This document shows, one piece after another, positions 36,643 to 45,203 of a stretch of 64,000 bases of DNA (position 1 is the stretch's first letter; the number at the start of each line of letters is the position of its first letter). The stretch covers positions 310,001 through 374,000 of the forward strand of contig NZ_CP014845.1 of the NCBI RefSeq assembly GCF_001598055.1, in the 5' to 3' direction. This stretch comes from Cupriavidus nantongensis (GTDB lineage Bacteria; Pseudomonadota; Gammaproteobacteria; Burkholderiales; Burkholderiaceae). Under the pieces are notes generated by a model, which saw only the letters and a program-made list of their open reading frames with translations, was not told the DNA's origin and did not search any database. A program made the translations under genes and the position numbers.

Positions 36643-39600
36643 ATGATTTCGCGCATCGTCAGCTTTGCCCTGCACCAGAAGCTCTTTGTCTGGCTGGGCC
36701 TGATCCTCTTCGTCGGCGGCGGCATCGCCGCGTTCAAGAACCTGCCGATCGAGGCCTTCCCGGATGTGTCCGACATCCAGGTCAACGTCATCACGCTATA
36801 CCCGGGCCGCGCCGCCGAAGAAGTCGAGCGCCAGGTCACGATCCCGATCGAGACCGCGCTGGCGGGCACGCCCAACGCGGTGCGGGTGTTTTCGCATACG
36901 CAGTTCGGGCTGTCGTTCATGATGGTGACCTTCAACGACAAGGCGACCGACGTGGCCGCGCGCCAGCAGATTTTGGAGCGGCTGCGCAGCGTCGACCTGC
37001 CCGACGGCGTGCATCCGGACCTGGCGCCGCTGTCGACCGCGATCGGCGAGATCTACCGCTTCCGGCTGACCGGCAAGGGCTACACGCCGCAGGAGCTGCG
37101 CACGCTGCAGGACTGGGTGGTCGAGAAGAACCTGCGCCAGGTGCCGGGCGTGGCCGACCTGGTCACCATCGGCGGCACCATCAAGCAGTATGAGGTCAAC
37201 CCCAACCTGGCGCGCATGCGCGACGCGCGGATCTCGCTGTCGCAGCTGTTCACGGCGCTGCAGCGCGCCAACTCGAATGCCGGCGGCGGCGCGGTCGCGC
37301 ACGGGCGCCAGCAGTTCCTGCTGCGCTCGCTGGGCAGCTTCCGCACCTCGGCCGATATCGCCAACGTGGTGGTGGCCGAGAACAACGGTACCCCGATCCT
37401 GGTCAAGGACATCGCCGACGTGCGCGTCGGCAGCGCGCCGCCGCAGGGCCTGATGGGGCAGGATGACGAAGACGATATCGTCTCGGGCATCGTGGTGATG
37501 CGCAAGGGCGAAAACCCGTCGCTGGTGCTGGAAGCGCTGAAGCAGAAGATCGACCTGCTCGATGACCAGATCCTGCCCAAGGGCGTGAAGATCGTGCCGT
37601 ACTACGACCGCTCCACGCTGATCGACAAGACCCTGCACACGGTGTTCGGCAACCTGGTCGAGGGCGCGCTGCTGGTGATGGCGGTGTTGTACCTGTTCCT
37701 GGCCAACGTGCGCGCCGCGGCGATCGTCGCGCTGATCATCCCGCTGGCGCTGCTGTCCACCTTCATCGGCCTGACCTGGGTCGGGATTCCGGCCAACCTG
37801 CTGTCGCTGGGCGCGATGGACTTCGGCATCATCGTCGACGGCGCGGTGATCGTGGTCGAGAACATCTTCAAGCGCCTGGGCGAGCTGAAAGCGCAGCAGA
37901 TCCAGGACAGCCGCGCGCGCCTGCACGCGATCCTGCAGGCCACCACCGAAGTGGGCCGCCCGACCGTGTTCTCGATGGTCATCATCATCGCGGCGCACAT
38001 CCCGATCTTTACGCTGCAGCGGCACGAGGGCAAGATCTTCGCGCCGATGGCCTATACAGTGACGGGGGCGCTGATCGGCTCGCTGATCCTGTCGCTGACG
38101 CTGGTGCCGCTGCTGTGCCACCTGCTGCTGAAGAAGAACATCGCGCACGACGACAACTTCCTGGTGCGCCACTGCAAGCGGCTCTACGAACCGATGCTGG
38201 CGTGGGCGCTGGACCACAAGAAGCTGGTGGTGGGCGCGGCGCTGGGGCTGCTGGTGGTGACCGTGGGCGCGGGCAAGCTCCTCGGCAGCGAGTTCCTGCC
38301 CGAGCTGGACGAGGGCTCGATGTGGGTCAGCTTCGACTTGCCGGCATCGGTCTCGATCGACGAGGCGCGCGACCAGGCGCGGCTGCTGCGCAACGTGATC
38401 CGCCGCACGCCGGAGGTCAACACCACCATCTCCAAGGTGGGCCGCCCCGACGACGGCACCGATCCCAAGCTAATCAATACGGTCGAGATCCTGGTCGACC
38501 TCAAGCCCGAGAAGCAATGGCGTGCCGGCCTGGACAAGCGCGCCATCATCGGCGAGATCGACCGCAACCTGCGCCGGCTGCCCGGCATCGAGCCCAATTT
38601 CTCGCAGCCGGTGCGCGACAACATCCTCGAGAGCATCTCGCAGATCAAGGGCCAGATCGTGATCAAGGTGCAGAGCGACAGCCTGGAGCAGAACAAGAAG
38701 GTGGCCGACCAGATCCTGGCCAACGTGCAGTCGGTCAAGGGTGTGATGCGCGCCTTTATCGACCGCGACGGCGAGCTGCCGCAATACGTGCTGGAATTCG
38801 ACCGCGCCCAGGCCGCGCGCTACGGCATCAACGTGGCCGACGTGCAGGAGTTGATGGAAACCGCGCTGGCCGGCAAGGCCGCCACCGAGCTGTGGGAGGG
38901 CGAGAAGCACTTCAGCGTGGCGGTGCGGCTGAAACCGTCGGAACGCGCGCTGCCCAATTTGCCCAATATCTTCATGCAGACCGCCGACGGCGCGCAGGTG
39001 CCGCTGTCGCAGCTGGTGAGCTTCCGCGCCGCCTCTGGCGCGATGAACATCAGCCGTGAGAACGGCCAGCGCACCACCTCGATCGGCATCTTCATCCATG
39101 ACCGCGACATGGGCAGCGTGGTCAAGGACATGCAGAAGCTGGTGGCGAAGAACGTCCGCGCCAACGACGTCAAGATCAGCTGGTCGGGCGAGTTCGAGAA
39201 CCAGGAGCGCGCCATGGCGCGGCTGTCGATCGTGGTGCCGCTGTCGGTGCTGGTGATCTTCCTGCTGCTGTTCAATGCGTTCAAGTCGTTCAAGAGCGCG
39301 ACGCTGATCATCTCGAACATCCCGTTCGCGCTGATCGGCGGCGTGTTCGCGCTGCTGCTGACCGGCATCCCGCTGTCGGTGTCGGCGGCGATCGGCTTTA
39401 TCGCGCTGTTCGGCCAGGCGGTGCTCAATGGCGTGGTGATGGTGACCTATTTCAACCAGCTGCGCGAAGAGGGCATGCCGGTGCGCCAGGCCGTGCTGAC
39501 CGGCTCGATGGACCGGCTGCGCACGGTGCTGATGACCGCGCTGCTGGCCATGCTGGGCCTGTTCCCGATGGCAATCTCGCGCGCGATCGGCTCGGAGACG

Positions 39601-39765
39601 CAGCGGCCGCTGGCCATCGTCATCATCGGCGGGCTGATCACCGCGACCGTGCTGACGCTGATCGTGCTGCCGACGCTCTATGAATGGATGGTGGGCCGCA
39701 ACTGGCCGGACGAGGAGGGCGCAGCGCCTGACGGGAACCGGATCACGCCTTCGATTTCGGGGTAA
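36643..39765 (+). CDS. Heavy-metal RND efflux pump (CzcA/CusA family)
   Basis: 1040 residues with the 12-helix RND layout: helix 1 (LGLILFVGGGIAA), a large periplasmic domain, helices 2-6 from about 340, a second periplasmic domain, helices 8-12 at the end. The heavy-metal subfamily proton-relay motif is intact: Asp393, Asp399, Glu406 in DFGIIVDGAVIVVEN, with the same spacing as CzcA 402/408/415. The PGRAAEEVERQVTIPIE opening is typical. Exports divalent (Zn/Co/Cd/Ni) rather than Cu(I)/Ag(I) ions if the motif is a guide, but the metal is not settled. 13 bp after the adaptor gene. Confidence 0.95.
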   Translation: MISRIVSFALHQKLFVWLGLILFVGGGIAAFKNLPIEAFPDVSDIQVNVITLYPGRAAEEVERQVTIPIETALAGTPNAVRVFSHTQFGLSFMMVTFNDKATDVAARQQILERLRSVDLPDGVHPDLAPLSTAIGEIYRFRLTGKGYTPQELRTLQDWVVEKNLRQVPGVADLVTIGGTIKQYEVNPNLARMRDARISLSQLFTALQRANSNAGGGAVAHGRQQFLLRSLGSFRTSADIANVVVAENNGTPILVKDIADVRVGSAPPQGLMGQDDEDDIVSGIVVMRKGENPSLVLEALKQKIDLLDDQILPKGVKIVPYYDRSTLIDKTLHTVFGNLVEGALLVMAVLYLFLANVRAAAIVALIIPLALLSTFIGLTWVGIPANLLSLGAMDFGIIVDGAVIVVENIFKRLGELKAQQIQDSRARLHAILQATTEVGRPTVFSMVIIIAAHIPIFTLQRHEGKIFAPMAYTVTGALIGSLILSLTLVPLLCHLLLKKNIAHDDNFLVRHCKRLYEPMLAWALDHKKLVVGAALGLLVVTVGAGKLLGSEFLPELDEGSMWVSFDLPASVSIDEARDQARLLRNVIRRTPEVNTTISKVGRPDDGTDPKLINTVEILVDLKPEKQWRAGLDKRAIIGEIDRNLRRLPGIEPNFSQPVRDNILESISQIKGQIVIKVQSDSLEQNKKVADQILANVQSVKGVMRAFIDRDGELPQYVLEFDRAQAARYGINVADVQELMETALAGKAATELWEGEKHFSVAVRLKPSERALPNLPNIFMQTADGAQVPLSQLVSFRAASGAMNISRENGQRTTSIGIFIHDRDMGSVVKDMQKLVAKNVRANDVKISWSGEFENQERAMARLSIVVPLSVLVIFLLLFNAFKSFKSATLIISNIPFALIGGVFALLLTGIPLSVSAAIGFIALFGQAVLNGVVMVTYFNQLREEGMPVRQAVLTGSMDRLRTVLMTALLAMLGLFPMAISRAIGSETQRPLAIVIIGGLITATVLTLIVLPTLYEWMVGRNWPDEEGAAPDGNRITPSISG

Positions 39766-40068
39766 CGCCGGCCCGAAATTCGCTCTCGGTTTGCTTCCCT
39801 CTCCCTCGTGCGGGAGAGGGAGTACCCAAGCGGGATCTGGAAAGGCTGCGGGGTTTCATTCGGCGCCAGTCCCTGCCGCAACCAGGTGCATGTTGCGCCG
39901 TGTGCCTCGCCCGATCCGCTATGTCGGAATAGTCTGACGCCCCTTTCGGAGCCCAACGCCTGCTGACCCCATCCCCCCGGGCCTACTCTGTACATACGGC
40001 ATGGCCAGCAGCATAGCCGCCGGCCTCTCATGCGTACCCTTACGCAATCACCCGGAAAGGAGCTCGAC
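39766..40068. other. Intergenic region with palindromic repeat (copy 2)
   Basis: 303 bp, no gene. CCCTCTCCC (39797-39805), TCGTGC, GGGAGAGGG (39812-39820) is the second clear copy of the repeat seen at 1174-1197. It may act as a stem at the end of the RND transcript. The promoter of the cysteine-repeat gene should be in the last 150 bp; TACTCTGTACATACGG around 39982-40000 holds no decisive match. Confidence 0.6.
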
Positions 40069-40677
40069 ATGATGAAGAAATGGCTGACCGCAGCAGTGTG
40101 TTCGATGATGGTTGCCGCCCCGGCAGGCATGGCCCTGGCGCAGACGACGGCACCGGCGACGACGCCCGGAACGGCTGCAACCGGCGCAAGGGCAGACTAT
40201 GACGCCGCAGTGAAGCAGGCCGATGCGGACTACAAGGCTGCCTCCGCCAAGTGCGATGGCATGAAGGACAACGCCAAGGACGTCTGCAAGGCCGAGGCCA
40301 AGCGCGACCGCGACGTGGCCAAGGCGCAGGCCGAAGCGCGCCGCGACGGCACGCAAAAGTCGATGGCCAAGGCCGAGAAGACCAAGGCCGACCGCGACTA
40401 TGACGTCGCCAAGGAAATGTGCGACGACAAGAAGGGCAACGACAAGGATGTCTGCAAGAAGGACGCCAAGGCCGCGCATGAAAAAGCCCTGACCGCCGCC
40501 AAGGTCGACAAGGCCGCCGCGACCGGTTCGCGCAGCGACGTGGCGGAAGCCCGCGCCGATGCCCGCAAGGACACCACTGACGCCGCCTACAAGGCCGACA
40601 AGGAACGCTGCGACGCGATGTCGGGCGATGCAAAGGACAAGTGCCAGGCCGACGTGAAGGCCAAGTACGGCAAGTAA
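40069..40677 (+). CDS. Exported protein with three CX10C repeats
   Basis: 202 residues from the ATG at 40069 (after GGAAAGGAG). Signal peptide with likely cleavage at MALA/QTT (residue 24). The rest is almost entirely charged and alanine-rich helix built from three imperfect units. Each has a pair of cysteines exactly 11 apart: Cys62/73, Cys118/129 and Cys181/192, each in a context like YKA..KCD.M...KD.C...K. In the periplasm these pairs would probably form disulfides stapling helical hairpins. Related lysine/alanine/cysteine repeat proteins occur in Burkholderiales without known function. A small CsbD gene follows 104 bp later. Confidence 0.88.
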   Translation: MMKKWLTAAVCSMMVAAPAGMALAQTTAPATTPGTAATGARADYDAAVKQADADYKAASAKCDGMKDNAKDVCKAEAKRDRDVAKAQAEARRDGTQKSMAKAEKTKADRDYDVAKEMCDDKKGNDKDVCKKDAKAAHEKALTAAKVDKAAATGSRSDVAEARADARKDTTDAAYKADKERCDAMSGDAKDKCQADVKAKYGK

Positions 40678-40781
40678 GCCGCTTCGACACGGTCCCGCCC
40701 CGCCGGGGCGGCCCGTCCATCGCACCACGCGCAAGGGGACGCCGCCGGCGCCCCCTTGCCATGACAGCAAGGAGCACGAAC

Positions 40782-40985
40782 ATGAACTGGGATCAGATCG
40801 AAGGCAAGTGGGAGCAGGCCAAGGGCAAGGTCAAGGAGAAGTGGGGCAAGCTTACCGACGACGACATCACGCAGATCAACGGCAAGCGCGACCAGCTCGC
40901 CGGCCGCATCCAGGAGCGCTACGGCTACAGCAAGGAGCAGGCCGAGGAAGAGATGAAGGCGTGGGAACGGGATGTGCGGTGGTAA
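40782..40985 (+). CDS. CsbD-family stress protein
   Basis: 67 residues, the normal CsbD size: MNWDQIEGKWEQAKGKVKEK opening, then GKRDQLAGRIQERYGYSKEQAEEE. Small, highly charged, induced by general stress in several bacteria; biochemical role unknown. AAGGAGCACGAAC precedes the ATG. Followed by a strong terminator. It may share a transcript with the cysteine-repeat gene. Confidence 0.93.
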   Translation: MNWDQIEGKWEQAKGKVKEKWGKLTDDDITQINGKRDQLAGRIQERYGYSKEQAEEEMKAWERDVRW

Positions 40986-41006
40986 GACGCCGCACAACGG
41001 TCTTGC

Positions 41007-41032
41007 AAAGCGCCTCCGGGCGCTTTTTTTTT
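41007..41032 (+). terminator. Rho-independent terminator after the CsbD gene
   Basis: AAAGCGCC (41007-41014), TCCG loop, GGCGCTTT (41019-41026), running into nine T (41024-41032). Confidence 0.93.
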
Positions 41033-41116
41033 GTCTGATCGGCGTGGCTGTTTCCCCGGCGTACCCGGCGAGTCACTTGCCGGCGTCTGCCGTGCCGACC
41101 AAGGTTAACCCTAGTG

Positions 41117-41143
41117 GTCTACCTTTATAGACTTTCTATACTG
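41117..41143. promoter_or_regulatory. Overlapping palindromes and promoter before the GntR gene
   Basis: GTCTA, 6 bases, TAGAC at 41117-41132, overlapped by TAGA-CTT-TCTA at 41128-41138. A TATACT -10 box lies at 41138-41143. A likely site where the GntR protein represses its own promoter. Confidence 0.5.
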
Positions 41144-41204
41144 TCCCCCACCACCCGCCGGCCTCCGCCGGCGCCTCAATCCGCCCGGTACCGGGCACCT
41201 GCCC

Positions 41205-41993
41205 ATGCCGGATCCTCTTTCCAGCGAACTGCTGTCCCGCAGCCGCCAGCCGGTCTACCTGCAGCTGGCCACCATCTTTCGCCGCCAGATCGAAAGCGGC
41301 GCGTGGCGCCAGGGGACGCGCATCCCGTCTCTGGAGCAGCTGTGCCGCCAGTACGGCGTGGCGCGCATGACCATGCACCATGCGCTGTCGATGCTCGACG
41401 AGGAAGGACTGCTGGAGCGCTCGCGCGGGCGCGGCACCTTCGTCAAGGCGCCGTGCCGGGCGCGGCGGCAGGTGTCGCTGTCGACCAGCTGGGATGAGGC
41501 GGTTGCCGTCGGCGCGCAGCTCGATACCGAAGCCATGGTCGAATCCGCCGGCAACGTGCCGCTGCCCGACGACCTGGGTATGCCGTGCGCAGGCGAGCGC
41601 GCGCCCGCCTACCACTTCCTGCGCCGGCTGCACCGCCTCGACGGGCGCCCCTTCGCCGTGGGCGAGGTCTATATCGACGCGGAGGTGTTTGCGCGCGACC
41701 CCGAGGCCTTCCGCCAGGGCGCGTCGGTGCCGGTGCTCGACCGCTTTCCCGGCCTGTCGGTCAGCAGCGCGCGGCAGCGGCTGTCGATCGTCGCGGCCGG
41801 CGCGCAATCGGCGGGCGCGCTGGCGCTGGCGGTCGGTGCGCCGGTGGCTGAGCTGCGCCGCTTTGCCTGCGTGCCATCGCCCACGGCGGCGGGCGCCGAG
41901 CGCATCGTCTATTTCGCCCGCATTGAATTCCCCACCGAGTTCGTCTGCCTCGATTTCGACCTGCTGGCCGCGCGCCCGCATCCGGCAGACTGA
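41205..41993 (+). CDS. GntR-family regulator (HutC/UTRA type)
   Basis: 262 residues. Winged helix-turn-helix at about 12-80 (RQPVYLQLATIFRRQIESGA, LCRQYGVARMTMHHALSMLD, SRGRGTFVKAP) and a UTRA ligand domain from about 100 (YHFLRRLHRLDGRPFAVGEV). 48 bp upstream of the thiamine-diphosphate enzyme gene, so the two probably form an operon with local control. Confidence 0.93.
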   Translation: MPDPLSSELLSRSRQPVYLQLATIFRRQIESGAWRQGTRIPSLEQLCRQYGVARMTMHHALSMLDEEGLLERSRGRGTFVKAPCRARRQVSLSTSWDEAVAVGAQLDTEAMVESAGNVPLPDDLGMPCAGERAPAYHFLRRLHRLDGRPFAVGEVYIDAEVFARDPEAFRQGASVPVLDRFPGLSVSSARQRLSIVAAGAQSAGALALAVGAPVAELRRFACVPSPTAAGAERIVYFARIEFPTEFVCLDFDLLAARPHPAD

Positions 41994-42041
41994 CCGGCCC
42001 CTGGCCAACCTACAGCCAACCCTCCAACCAACGGACCCCAG

Positions 42042-43604
42042 ATGGACAACGCACAACCGATGAATGGCGCCGAGAGCCTGGTCAAGACCCTGCTGGCCAA
42101 TGGCGTGGACACCTGCTTTGCCAACCCCGGCACCAGCGAAATGCATTTCGTCGCGGCGCTGGACCGCATTCCCGGCATGCGCTGCGTGCTGGGGCTGTTC
42201 GAAGGGGTGGTCACCGGCGCGGCCGACGGCTATGCGCGCATGGCCGGCAAGCCCGCCGCCACGCTGCTGCATTGCGGGCCGGGGCTGGCCAACGGGCTGG
42301 CCAACCTGCACAACGCGCGGCGCGCGCAGACGCCGGTGGTCAATATCATCGGCGACCAGGCCACCTACCACCGGCCGCTGGATGCGCCGCTGACCGCCGA
42401 TACCGAAGGCTGGGCGCGGCCGGTCTCGGTGTGGACGCGCACCGCCACGCAGGCGGCTTCGGTCGGGGCCGATGCGTCGGCCGCGGTGCAGGCCGCCTGC
42501 GCCGCGCCGGGCGGCGTCGCCAGCCTGATCCTGCCGTCCGACGTGTGCTGGGATGCGGGCGGCGTGGTGGCCGCGCCGCTGCCGGCGCTGGCGGTGCCCA
42601 AGGTCTCGCCCGATGCCGTGCAGCAGGCTGCGCGCGTGCTGCGCTCGGGCCAGCCGACGCTGATCGTGCTGGCCGGCAGCGCGCTGCGCGAGGCGCCGCT
42701 GGCCGACGCCCACCGCATCGCCGCGGCCACCGGTGCGCGGCTGATTTCGCCCATGTCCAATGCGCGCGTCACGCGCGGGCGCGGCCGACTGGCGGTGGAC
42801 CGCGTGCCGTATTCCGGCGATGCCGCGCGCGACAAGCTGGCCGGCATCCGCAACGTGATCCTGGTCGGCGCGCCGGCGCCGGTGACCTTCTTTGCCTACC
42901 CGGGCAAGTCGCCGCGCCCGTATCCGGAAGATGCCGCGGTGCATGTGCTGGCGCGCCCCGAAGAAGACCTGGCCGAAGCGCTGGCGCGGCTGGCCGGTGA
43001 ACTCGGCGCGCGCCACGCGCAGCTGCCTGCCGCTGACGTGCCCGCACCGGTGGAACCCGCGCGCGGCGCGGTCACCTCCGAGGCGGTGGCGCGCACGCTC
43101 ACCGCGCTGCTGCCCGAGCAGGCCATCGTGGTGGAAGAAAGCGTCAGCTTCGGCCGCGCCTTCTATCCTGGTACGGTCCACGCCGCGCCGCACGACTGGC
43201 TGCAGCTGACCGGCGGCGCCATCGGTGCGGGCCTGCCGCTGGCGCTCGGCGCGGCCGTGGCCGCCCCGGGCCGGCGCGTGGTGGCGCTGCAGGCCGACGG
43301 CTCGGCCATGTACACGCTGCAATCGCTGTGGACCATGGCGCGCGAACAGCTCGACGTCACCGTGGTGCTGCTGGCCAACCGCAAGTACGCCATCCTGCTG
43401 GGCGAACTGGCCGGCGTCGGCGCCAACCCCGGCAAGACCGCGCTCGACATGCTCGATATCGGCAACCCGGACCTGGACTGGGTCAGGCTGGCCAGCGGCA
43501 TGGGTGTGGAGGGCGCACAGGCCACCGACATGGAAGGCTTCAACGACCTGTTCCGCATGGCCAACGCGCGCAAGGGACCGTTCGTGATCGAACTGGTGAT
43601 CTGA
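42042..43604 (+). CDS. Thiamine-diphosphate enzyme, acetolactate synthase large-subunit family
   Basis: 520 residues with the three ThDP domains. The cofactor-activating glutamate is Glu54 in GLFEGVVTGAADGYARM. The cofactor-binding motif is ADGSAMYTLQSLWTMAREQL followed by LLANRKYAIL, where the usual GDG reads ADG. There is no small regulatory subunit gene, and the chain is shorter than biosynthetic IlvB (about 570). This branch includes benzoylformate decarboxylase, oxalyl-CoA decarboxylase-like and uncharacterised acetolactate-like enzymes. The GntR gene upstream suggests a catabolic role. Confidence 0.88.
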   Translation: MDNAQPMNGAESLVKTLLANGVDTCFANPGTSEMHFVAALDRIPGMRCVLGLFEGVVTGAADGYARMAGKPAATLLHCGPGLANGLANLHNARRAQTPVVNIIGDQATYHRPLDAPLTADTEGWARPVSVWTRTATQAASVGADASAAVQAACAAPGGVASLILPSDVCWDAGGVVAAPLPALAVPKVSPDAVQQAARVLRSGQPTLIVLAGSALREAPLADAHRIAAATGARLISPMSNARVTRGRGRLAVDRVPYSGDAARDKLAGIRNVILVGAPAPVTFFAYPGKSPRPYPEDAAVHVLARPEEDLAEALARLAGELGARHAQLPAADVPAPVEPARGAVTSEAVARTLTALLPEQAIVVEESVSFGRAFYPGTVHAAPHDWLQLTGGAIGAGLPLALGAAVAAPGRRVVALQADGSAMYTLQSLWTMAREQLDVTVVLLANRKYAILLGELAGVGANPGKTALDMLDIGNPDLDWVRLASGMGVEGAQATDMEGFNDLFRMANARKGPFVIELVI

Positions 43605-43804
43605 GTGCGGGCGCGGCGGGCAAGTATGTCCGCCGCGCGCCCCTCGTGCGGTCAGCGAATCCCCAGGGCGTTGAAATACCGCGAAGCCGCGCTTCGAAAT
43701 TTTCGGATAGGTGTCCGTACAGTCGAAAAATATACTTGCTTCGACCACAAGCAAGCACCGGTGCCATACGCGCGCCGGTGGACAAAAACGACGCAGGAGA
43801 CACC

Positions 43805-44797
43805 ATGCATCCAGGCATTACCCGCCGCCGCTTCGTCATAACACTGAGCGCTTGCGCAACGCTGGCCGGCACCATCGCCGCGCCTGCCCGCGCCGATTCC
43901 TATCCGGCCAAGCCCGTCACCATCGTGGTGGCATTTGCGCCGGGCGGCATGACCGACATTGTCGGGCGTCTCGTTGCCGCGGAACTCAGCCAGTCGCTCA
44001 AACAGAGCTTCGTCGTGGAGAACCGGCCGGGCGCGGCGGGCCAGATCGCAACGGAATACGTGGCACGCAAGCCGGCCGATGGCTACACGCTGCTGCTCAG
44101 CGCCACCGGCCATGTCATCGGGCCGGCGGTCCAGAAGTCGGTCCGCTATCGCCCGGTGCAGGACTTCGAGCCCATCGCGCTGATTGCCAAGGCGCCAAAC
44201 ATGCTGGTGGTCAACCCTTCGGTGCCGGCTCATACCGTGCCGGACTTCATCAAATGGGCCAAGGCGCAGGCAAGCGTGCCTTACGGCTCCGCGGGGGCGG
44301 GCGGCTCGACGCATCTGGCCGGCGAACTGTTCCGGCATATGACCGGCGCGCCCATGACTCATGTCCCGTACAAAGGCGCGTCGCCGTCGACCAACGCCGT
44401 GGTGGCGGGACAAATCCCGGTCGTGTTCCAGGATTCGATGAGCGTCTCCGCCTTTATTGCCGCGGGGAAGTTGCGCGCCATCGCGGTGACCGGCGCAGAG
44501 CGAAGCAAGCTGTTCCCTGATATCCCGACCATCGCGGAGGCGGGCTACAAGAACTTTGACGCCTATACCTGGCTGGGCCTTTACGCTCCCGCCGGGACGC
44601 CCAGGGAAATCGTGGCGCGCCTGAATGCCGAGGTCAATCGCATCATGGCCTCGCCCGACATGGTGGCGAAGCTCAGGCGGCAGAACGCGGAGGCCGCCGG
44701 CGGCCTGAACCCGGCGGAGTTCCGCAAGTATGTCGAGGCCGAGGTGGCCAAGTGGCAGGACACCGTGAAGATCACCGGTGTGCAGATCGAGCAGTGA
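43805..44797 (+). CDS. Bug/TctC-family periplasmic binding protein
   Basis: 330 residues from the ATG at 43805. A twin-arginine-like start (ITRRRFVITLSACATLAG) forms the signal peptide, followed by SYPAKPVTIVVAFAPGGMTD, the ENRPGAAGQIATEYVA block and MTHVPYKGASPSTNAVVAGQ, all Bug family marks. The frame is open upstream into the preceding gene, but the signal peptide fixes the start. Preceded by about 200 bp of non-coding DNA that must carry the promoter of this catabolic cluster. 7 bp before the DUF35 gene. Confidence 0.93.
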   Translation: MHPGITRRRFVITLSACATLAGTIAAPARADSYPAKPVTIVVAFAPGGMTDIVGRLVAAELSQSLKQSFVVENRPGAAGQIATEYVARKPADGYTLLLSATGHVIGPAVQKSVRYRPVQDFEPIALIAKAPNMLVVNPSVPAHTVPDFIKWAKAQASVPYGSAGAGGSTHLAGELFRHMTGAPMTHVPYKGASPSTNAVVAGQIPVVFQDSMSVSAFIAAGKLRAIAVTGAERSKLFPDIPTIAEAGYKNFDAYTWLGLYAPAGTPREIVARLNAEVNRIMASPDMVAKLRRQNAEAAGGLNPAEFRKYVEAEVAKWQDTVKITGVQIEQ

Positions 44798-44804
44798 GGA
44801 CGTG

Positions 44805-45203
44805 ATGGCTGACCATGACATGCAAAGTGCCGACGGCCATTATTTCAGCCGGCTTGCGCAAGGGGTGTTCGAGATTCCCCGCTGCCGGGAATGCGGCAGG
44901 TATCACTTCTTTCCGCGCGTGCTGTGTCCGTTCTGTGGTTCGGATGCACTGCAATGGACCGCGCCCTCCGGCTATGGCCGGATCTATTCGACCACGGTGG
45001 TTCGCGGCAAGGAGACCTCTCACAACGTTTGCCTGGTGGATCTCGACGAGGGGCCTCGCCTGATGAGCCGGGTGGTCGGCATCGAAGCGGATGCCGTAAA
45101 GATTGGTGCCAGGGTCAAGGCCTGCATCGAACCGAGCGAACACACCGGACAGACAGGCAAGTCGGCGTTGCTTGTGTTCCGTCCCACCGGAGACACGCCA
45201 TGA
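44805..45203 (+). CDS. DUF35 OB-fold/zinc-ribbon protein
   Basis: 132 residues. A four-cysteine rubredoxin-like zinc ribbon (CRECGRYHFFPRVLCPFCGS) precedes an OB-fold (YSTTVVRGKETSHNVCLVDLDEGPRLMSRVV). DUF35 proteins act as obligate partners of thiolase-like enzymes, for example in steroid side-chain aldolases and HMG-CoA synthase complexes. Here the gene overlaps the thiolase-like gene by 4 bp (ATGA), the classic pairing. ATG 44805 chosen; TGAGGACG is the ribosome site. Confidence 0.92.
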   Translation: MADHDMQSADGHYFSRLAQGVFEIPRCRECGRYHFFPRVLCPFCGSDALQWTAPSGYGRIYSTTVVRGKETSHNVCLVDLDEGPRLMSRVVGIEADAVKIGARVKACIEPSEHTGQTGKSALLVFRPTGDTP

